9,393 bases of DNA. Origin: Clostridia bacterium DTU080. Lineage in GTDB: Bacteria; Bacillota; Limnochordia; DTU080. Positions 6,070-9,393 of this stretch are shown piece by piece (position 1 is the stretch's first letter; each line of letters opens with the position of its first letter). The notes under the pieces were generated by a model. It was not told where the DNA came from. It searched no databases and saw only the letters and a program-made list of their open reading frames with translations. Position numbers and translations under genes: made by a program. Location of the stretch: assembly GCA_001513395.1 (NCBI GenBank), contig LFTP01000130.1:11707-21099 (forward strand), read 5' to 3'.

Positions 6070-6999
6070 ATGAGGGGTCCGTGGCGGACGGCGAACCGGA
6101 CAAGACAAGGTGTGTGTGGATGCGGTTGGTGCGTTTTGGTCTTGATCGGTCTGCTGTTTTCCGTGCCGGTCGGGGCGACACCGCGTATGGAGTTGTTAGC
6201 AGCTTTAGGCTATCAAGACAAGCTTCAATCAGCGTGTGCTCTTATTGGCGCCAATTTGAAGCATTTGGGTCAAAACTACGAGATCGGGCTTCATCTGTCC
6301 ACCGTATTGACTCGCGAGGCGGATGACGGCTTGGTCAGCATCGGTATTGAAGGCGAGCTTTGGCGTATGCAGCCGTTGTCCTACTACGCTTCGCTTCAGG
6401 GGTCGGCCCTATTGCAGCAGCAAGGTGACAAGCTAGGCCGACGCTTTGTGTTAAAGGGACACGGTGTGCTAGGAAGCATGAAAGGAGACGTATCGCTAGG
6501 ATACGTGGAAAGGAGTATAGCCACTTTTCCTTGGGAGCATGAGGATGTAGGCAACGGTATCATAGAAGGTAAGCCTTATGTGTTCTTGCAGGCCACCATG
6601 TCGGCCAATGTGGTCCACGAATGGGGATTGAAGTGGAGTCAGGACGTGACATTTCGCCGCTACGTCGGAGAATCGACTTACAGACTAGGTCTCACTACGG
6701 GTCCCGAGATAAAACTGGGACCGGGTTCTTTAACCGCTCAGGGGGGCGTCGTCTTGGGCGCCGATCGCATGAGACCCATGGCTCAGGTTCGTTTTGCCGT
6801 TCGGGATCCGTTCGAGGGCAAGACGGAGTTGGTTTTGTCCGCAGCGACCACGTCTTTGGAGCGCGATGTTCCTTTATACCAGGCTTGGTATTCGCTTGAT
6901 CAAGACAAGTGGCGCTTCCAGACTCTGTTGCGTTTGGAGCACCTCAGTGACGGCAAGGCCGCACCGACTGTCTATGTATCCATACAACCGAAAATCTGA
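6070..6999 (+). CDS. Secreted beta-rich protein, putative outer-membrane beta-barrel
   Basis: I do not recognise a named family. The product is 309 residues. It starts with a positively charged stretch and hydrophobic core (CVLVLIGLLFSVPVGA) that reads as a signal peptide cut near Ala36. There is no lipobox. The rest is a series of short amphipathic stretches with alternating polar and non-polar residues, for example YEIGLHLSTVLT, GLVSIGIEGELW, YASLQGSALLQ, RRFVLKGHGVLG, GDVSLGYVERS, MAQVRFAVRD, TELVLSAATTS and PTVYVSIQPKI, joined by charged turns. This pattern suits an outer-membrane barrel of about 12 or more strands. The ATG at 6070 follows GGGAGG at a normal distance. The same frame is open back to 5923, but that part runs through the inverted repeat and lacks a signal. 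A porin-like role in sugar uptake is possible from its place between glycosidase genes, but only by context. Confidence 0.6.
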   Translation: MRGPWRTANRTRQGVCGCGWCVLVLIGLLFSVPVGATPRMELLAALGYQDKLQSACALIGANLKHLGQNYEIGLHLSTVLTREADDGLVSIGIEGELWRMQPLSYYASLQGSALLQQQGDKLGRRFVLKGHGVLGSMKGDVSLGYVERSIATFPWEHEDVGNGIIEGKPYVFLQATMSANVVHEWGLKWSQDVTFRRYVGESTYRLGLTTGPEIKLGPGSLTAQGGVVLGADRMRPMAQVRFAVRDPFEGKTELVLSAATTSLERDVPLYQAWYSLDQDKWRFQTLLRLEHLSDGKAAPTVYVSIQPKI

Positions 7000-7005
7000 C
7001 CTTAA

Positions 7006-7029
7006 AAGGCCTCCCGTCCGGGAGGCCTT
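7006..7029. terminator. Convergent hairpin terminator shared by two genes
   Basis: AAGGCCTCCC (7006-7015) and GGGAGGCCTT (7020-7029) form a perfect 10-base-pair stem with a four-base loop, in the 44 bases between two convergent stops. On the minus strand the stem runs into TTTT, so it fits best as the end of the GH88-like transcript. On the plus strand only the stem-end TT is present. It lies seven bases after the barrel gene's stop codon. Confidence 0.8.
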
Positions 7030-7043
7030 CAACAACGGCTCGA

Positions 7044-8435
7044 CTATCCGGATTGACCGAAGCACGGACCGAAAAAGGCAAGATAGCTACCGCCTTCGAT
7101 CATCCTTTTGATATAAACGGCGAGCTCTCTGAGATGGTAGTCGCCCCACATGGATGATTCGGAGTGGGGGATGCGGCTACCGGAGGGTATGTGATCCCAA
7201 CCATTGGGTCGGTGGTATACCGAATGGAGAAGCAGGCCCTGGTGTTCCGGATCGGTGGACAGATAAGGCTCTTGGAAGAGGGTGCGGGCCACTGTCAATC
7301 CGGCGGCTGTGTAGCGCTCCGACTCTGCGTTATTCTGAGCGGATAGGAATGCTCCTAAGCGCAAAAGACCCTGGGCGGCAATGGCGGCCGCGGAGCTGTC
7401 GACGGGTTCCCAGTCGTTGTATGGATCGGCGGGTTTTTCATAGTAGTCGCCCAGATGCACCAGACCCGGCGCGCCGGTGTCCCAGTAGGGAATGCCGTCG
7501 GCAGCGGTATGCTCGATGTAGAAATCGGCCGTGGCCTTGGCTGCCCTCAAAAACAGGTTCAAGACGTCAGCTTTGGGGAAGGCTCTGGGGAAGTCGGCTT
7601 CTGGCACTTTGATCAGAAACTCGAGTTGCTCGGCATAACCCGTGATGGCCCAGGCCAGTCCGCGCGTCCATGTGCTGAAAGGGGAATAACCTTGTTGTGA
7701 ATTGGGGCAACGGAATTGTCCGTTGTTGGTGTTAAAGACCGCTTCGTGGGCCACGCGACCCCGAATGTCGTAGGCATCTCGGCCTTCGCCGAAATAAACG
7801 TTGTACTTAGCCGTGTTAACTGCATGTTCGATTAAACGCGAAAGCAGCGAGATCTTCTCGTCCGCTTCACCCATGAGATGATGCCCGAGAATGTGGCCCA
7901 GAGCCAGAATCCGCAATGTGCGAATGGTGTCAACAAAAAGCGATTGAGGACCGTTGAAGGAATAGATGTAGCCTGTACCGTCGTGTGTCAGAGCCCAGCG
8001 TGAGGCTTGAACGGCGGCCGAAGCCTTAAGAGCCAGCTCATACAGATGCACTTCCCACTCAGAGGCGTTGTATCTGCCTTCCAAGGCCAGACGCCAGAGA
8101 TTGCCGTAGGTGGAGACGTTGTTGAACCCATGGTCATGAACCCCGATATGCGTAACATGGGGAGCCATGTGATCGAGTGTCAACCGCCGTCCCAATCCCA
8201 ACAGGGATTCGTCGCCGGTAGCGTCGAATTGTAGGATAATAGATCCATACTGGAATCCCTGGGTCCATTCGGTCCACCCGCGAGTGGTATAGCGTCCCTC
8301 CACGGTGAAAACGGGCGTACCCTTGCTCGGATCCCAGCTGGCTTGCAGGTTCCGTATCTTTTGCTCGGACAGAGCAAAAAGGCGGTCGATGGCAGGTGCC
8401 AACTCTTGGACACGCAGTTTATGGTCTATGATCAT
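7044..8435 (-). CDS. Cytoplasmic GH88-like unsaturated uronyl hydrolase, divergent type
   Basis: A 463-residue alpha6/alpha6-barrel hydrolase without a signal peptide, expected to act in the cytoplasm on imported unsaturated uronic-acid oligosaccharides. GH88 marks are GVHDHGFNN (catalytic candidate Asp101), FVDTIRTLRIL (Asp169), STWTRGLAWAITGY, DSSAAAIAAQGLLRLG and the C-terminal SSMWGDYHLRELAVY. The two Asp are 68 apart, compared with 60 in the exported GH88 of this window, and there is an extra segment at about 328-345 (LGDYYEKPADPYNDWEP), so it belongs to a different subgroup. The frame is open from an ATG at 8510. I prefer the ATG at 8435 because GAAAGGGG (8445-8452 on the complement) lies nine bases before it and nothing similar precedes the upstream ATG. 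The longer form would be 488 residues. It ends at the convergent terminator. Confidence 0.85.
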   Translation of the reverse strand: MIIDHKLRVQELAPAIDRLFALSEQKIRNLQASWDPSKGTPVFTVEGRYTTRGWTEWTQGFQYGSIILQFDATGDESLLGLGRRLTLDHMAPHVTHIGVHDHGFNNVSTYGNLWRLALEGRYNASEWEVHLYELALKASAAVQASRWALTHDGTGYIYSFNGPQSLFVDTIRTLRILALGHILGHHLMGEADEKISLLSRLIEHAVNTAKYNVYFGEGRDAYDIRGRVAHEAVFNTNNGQFRCPNSQQGYSPFSTWTRGLAWAITGYAEQLEFLIKVPEADFPRAFPKADVLNLFLRAAKATADFYIEHTAADGIPYWDTGAPGLVHLGDYYEKPADPYNDWEPVDSSAAAIAAQGLLRLGAFLSAQNNAESERYTAAGLTVARTLFQEPYLSTDPEHQGLLLHSVYHRPNGWDHIPSGSRIPHSESSMWGDYHLRELAVYIKRMIEGGSYLAFFGPCFGQSG

Positions 8436-8582
8436 GTGGAAAAACCCCTTTCCATAAACGACGACGACATCTTCTTTCGCACGGAAGGGGTGTATTCCTC
8501 TTTTGATCATTGCAGCGGATGCAACTAGTCAAGGATAAGGCTACAATGTAACGTCCATTTGATGTGCAAGGGGGATGCGAGG
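8436..8582. other. Divergent intergenic region between GH88-like and SDH_sah genes
   Basis: Both flanking genes must be transcribed outward from these 147 bases. For the plus strand TACAAT (8542-8547) is a good -10 match but has no clear -35 at the right distance. For the minus strand TTGACT (complement of 8527-8532) is a good -35 match without a clear -10. Promoters are therefore likely here but are not placed with confidence. I see no operator-like palindrome. Confidence 0.35.
8445..8452 (-). promoter_or_regulatory. Ribosome binding site that fixes the GH88-like start
   Basis: On the minus strand this is GAAAGGGG, nine bases before the ATG at 8435. It argues against the in-frame ATG at 8510, which would add 25 residues with no family resemblance. 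Confidence 0.6.
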
Positions 8583-9393
8583 ATGATCTTTTTTGAGCTG
8601 CTGTGGATTTTTTTTATCTTCAGCTCCTTAGCTCCGATGATCAGACAACGCCGCGTGGAGGCAGCGAGGCTAGCGCACTTGCGAAAGCTGGAACAAGAGC
8701 ATGGGTCGCGTGTGATCACACTTATCCACCGGCAAGAGTCGATGAGCTTTTTGGGTTTGCTGACCCGACGCTTCATCAGTGTGGAGGACTCCGAGGAGGT
8801 CTTAAGAGCGATTCGCATGACCCCAAGCGACGTGCCTATCGACTTGATACTCCACACACCGGGCGGACTGGTCTTGGCTAGCGAACAGATTGCCCGAGCC
8901 TTGATGAAGCACCCGGCGAAGGTGACGGTTTATATTCCGCACTATGCTATGTCCGGCGGCACGATGATCGCCTTGGCGGCGGACGAGATTCGCATGGACG
9001 AAAACGCGGTCTTGGGTCCCATGGATCCTCAACTGGGGCAATTCCCGGCGGCTTCCATCGTTGCTGCCGTGTCCAAAAAAGATCCCAACAAGATCGATGA
9101 CGAAACGCTGATCCTTGCGGATATGGCCGAAAAAGCCCTCCGCCAGGTTCGGGATGTGGTCGCTGACATTCTGCGGGACAAGCTTCATGATCGAGCTGAG
9201 GAAGTGGCGGAAATACTGACCGGCGGGCGCTGGACGCACGATTATCCTCTCACTTGTGAGGTTCTGTCTGAGTTGGGCATCCCCGTCACCTGTGGGTTGC
9301 CGCGCCGGATTTACCAGTTGATGGAACTCTATCCGCAGCCGGGACAGCGGCGTCCTTCGGTTCAGTACGTTCCCATTCCCTACCACCGCCATA
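8583..9393 (+). CDS. SDH_sah-family Clp-fold serine proteinase, membrane anchored (3' end cut)
   Basis: A protease of the ClpP/crotonase superfamily (SDH_sah family, found widely in Firmicutes and archaea, related to SppA and NfeD-type proteases). The visible 270 codons probably miss only the last few residues. Residues 3-20 (FFELLWIFFIFSSLAPMI) form one N-terminal membrane anchor. The Clp fold shows in IDLILHTPGGLVLASEQIA (oxyanion-forming Gly pair 94-95) and in PHYAMSGGTMIALAADEI, with nucleophile Ser124 in the nucleophile-elbow position. DENAVLGPMDPQLGQFPAAS follows, as expected in the family. The ATG at 8583 follows AAGGGGGA (8568-8575) eight bases earlier. The ATG at 8575 is in another frame and meets TGA at once. 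It is thought to act in membrane protein quality control, but the substrate is unknown. It has no evident link to the sugar genes and is read away from them. Confidence 0.88.
   Translation, partial: MIFFELLWIFFIFSSLAPMIRQRRVEAARLAHLRKLEQEHGSRVITLIHRQESMSFLGLLTRRFISVEDSEEVLRAIRMTPSDVPIDLILHTPGGLVLASEQIARALMKHPAKVTVYIPHYAMSGGTMIALAADEIRMDENAVLGPMDPQLGQFPAASIVAAVSKKDPNKIDDETLILADMAEKALRQVRDVVADILRDKLHDRAEEVAEILTGGRWTHDYPLTCEVLSELGIPVTCGLPRRIYQLMELYPQPGQRRPSVQYVPIPYHRH

Noticed and set aside
1..9393. CRISPR array, tRNA, rRNA, integrase, toxin-antitoxin or defence genes
   Set aside because: I saw no regularly spaced direct repeats, no RNA gene signatures and no proteins of these families.

Overview
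The window (roughly mid-50s % GC by eye) carries six chromosomal-type genes and one decayed insertion sequence. The protein families suggest a Bacillota (Firmicutes) lineage that keeps an outer membrane, such as Limnochordia/Hydrogenispora-like or related diderm groups. Three observations support this: an SDH_sah-type membrane-anchored Clp-fold serine proteinase of a kind common in Firmicutes, a secreted LptA/OstA-like protein, and a secreted beta-strand-rich protein that looks like an outer-membrane barrel. The lineage is an inference and the sequence does not prove it.

Layout. 1-588 (minus) is the N-terminal half of an MFS exporter, cut by the window edge. 720-1421 (minus) is a secreted OstA/LptA-like protein. 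1529-2280 is a relic of an ISLre2-type (UPF0236) insertion sequence: only the C-terminal quarter or so of the transposase survives, between what look like both terminal inverted repeats. 2345-3577 (plus) is an exported family GH88 unsaturated glucuronyl hydrolase, closed by a strong terminator. 3737-5521 (plus) is a cytoplasmic neopullulanase/cyclomaltodextrinase (GH13_20 type with CBM34), probably starting at TTG. 5522-6069 is gene-poor DNA rich in inverted repeats. 6070-6999 (plus) is the putative outer-membrane barrel. It converges on a second, cytoplasmic GH88-like hydrolase (7044-8435, minus), with a shared hairpin terminator between them. 8583-9393 (plus) is the SDH_sah proteinase, cut just before its end.

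How the genes fit together. The centre is a carbohydrate-use neighbourhood. One GH88 enzyme acts outside the cytoplasm and one inside, on unsaturated uronic-acid oligosaccharides left by polysaccharide lyases. A GH13 enzyme acts inside on malto-/cyclodextrins or pullulan fragments. No lyase, ABC or PTS transporter or regulator is present here, so the enzymes are probably served by systems elsewhere. The outer-membrane barrel could belong to the uptake side, but nothing in its sequence shows that.

I do not see a clearly new biological system. The best leads are the end-conserved, internally deleted IS relic, the structured gap at 5522-6069, the divergent second GH88 protein, and the two unassigned envelope proteins.
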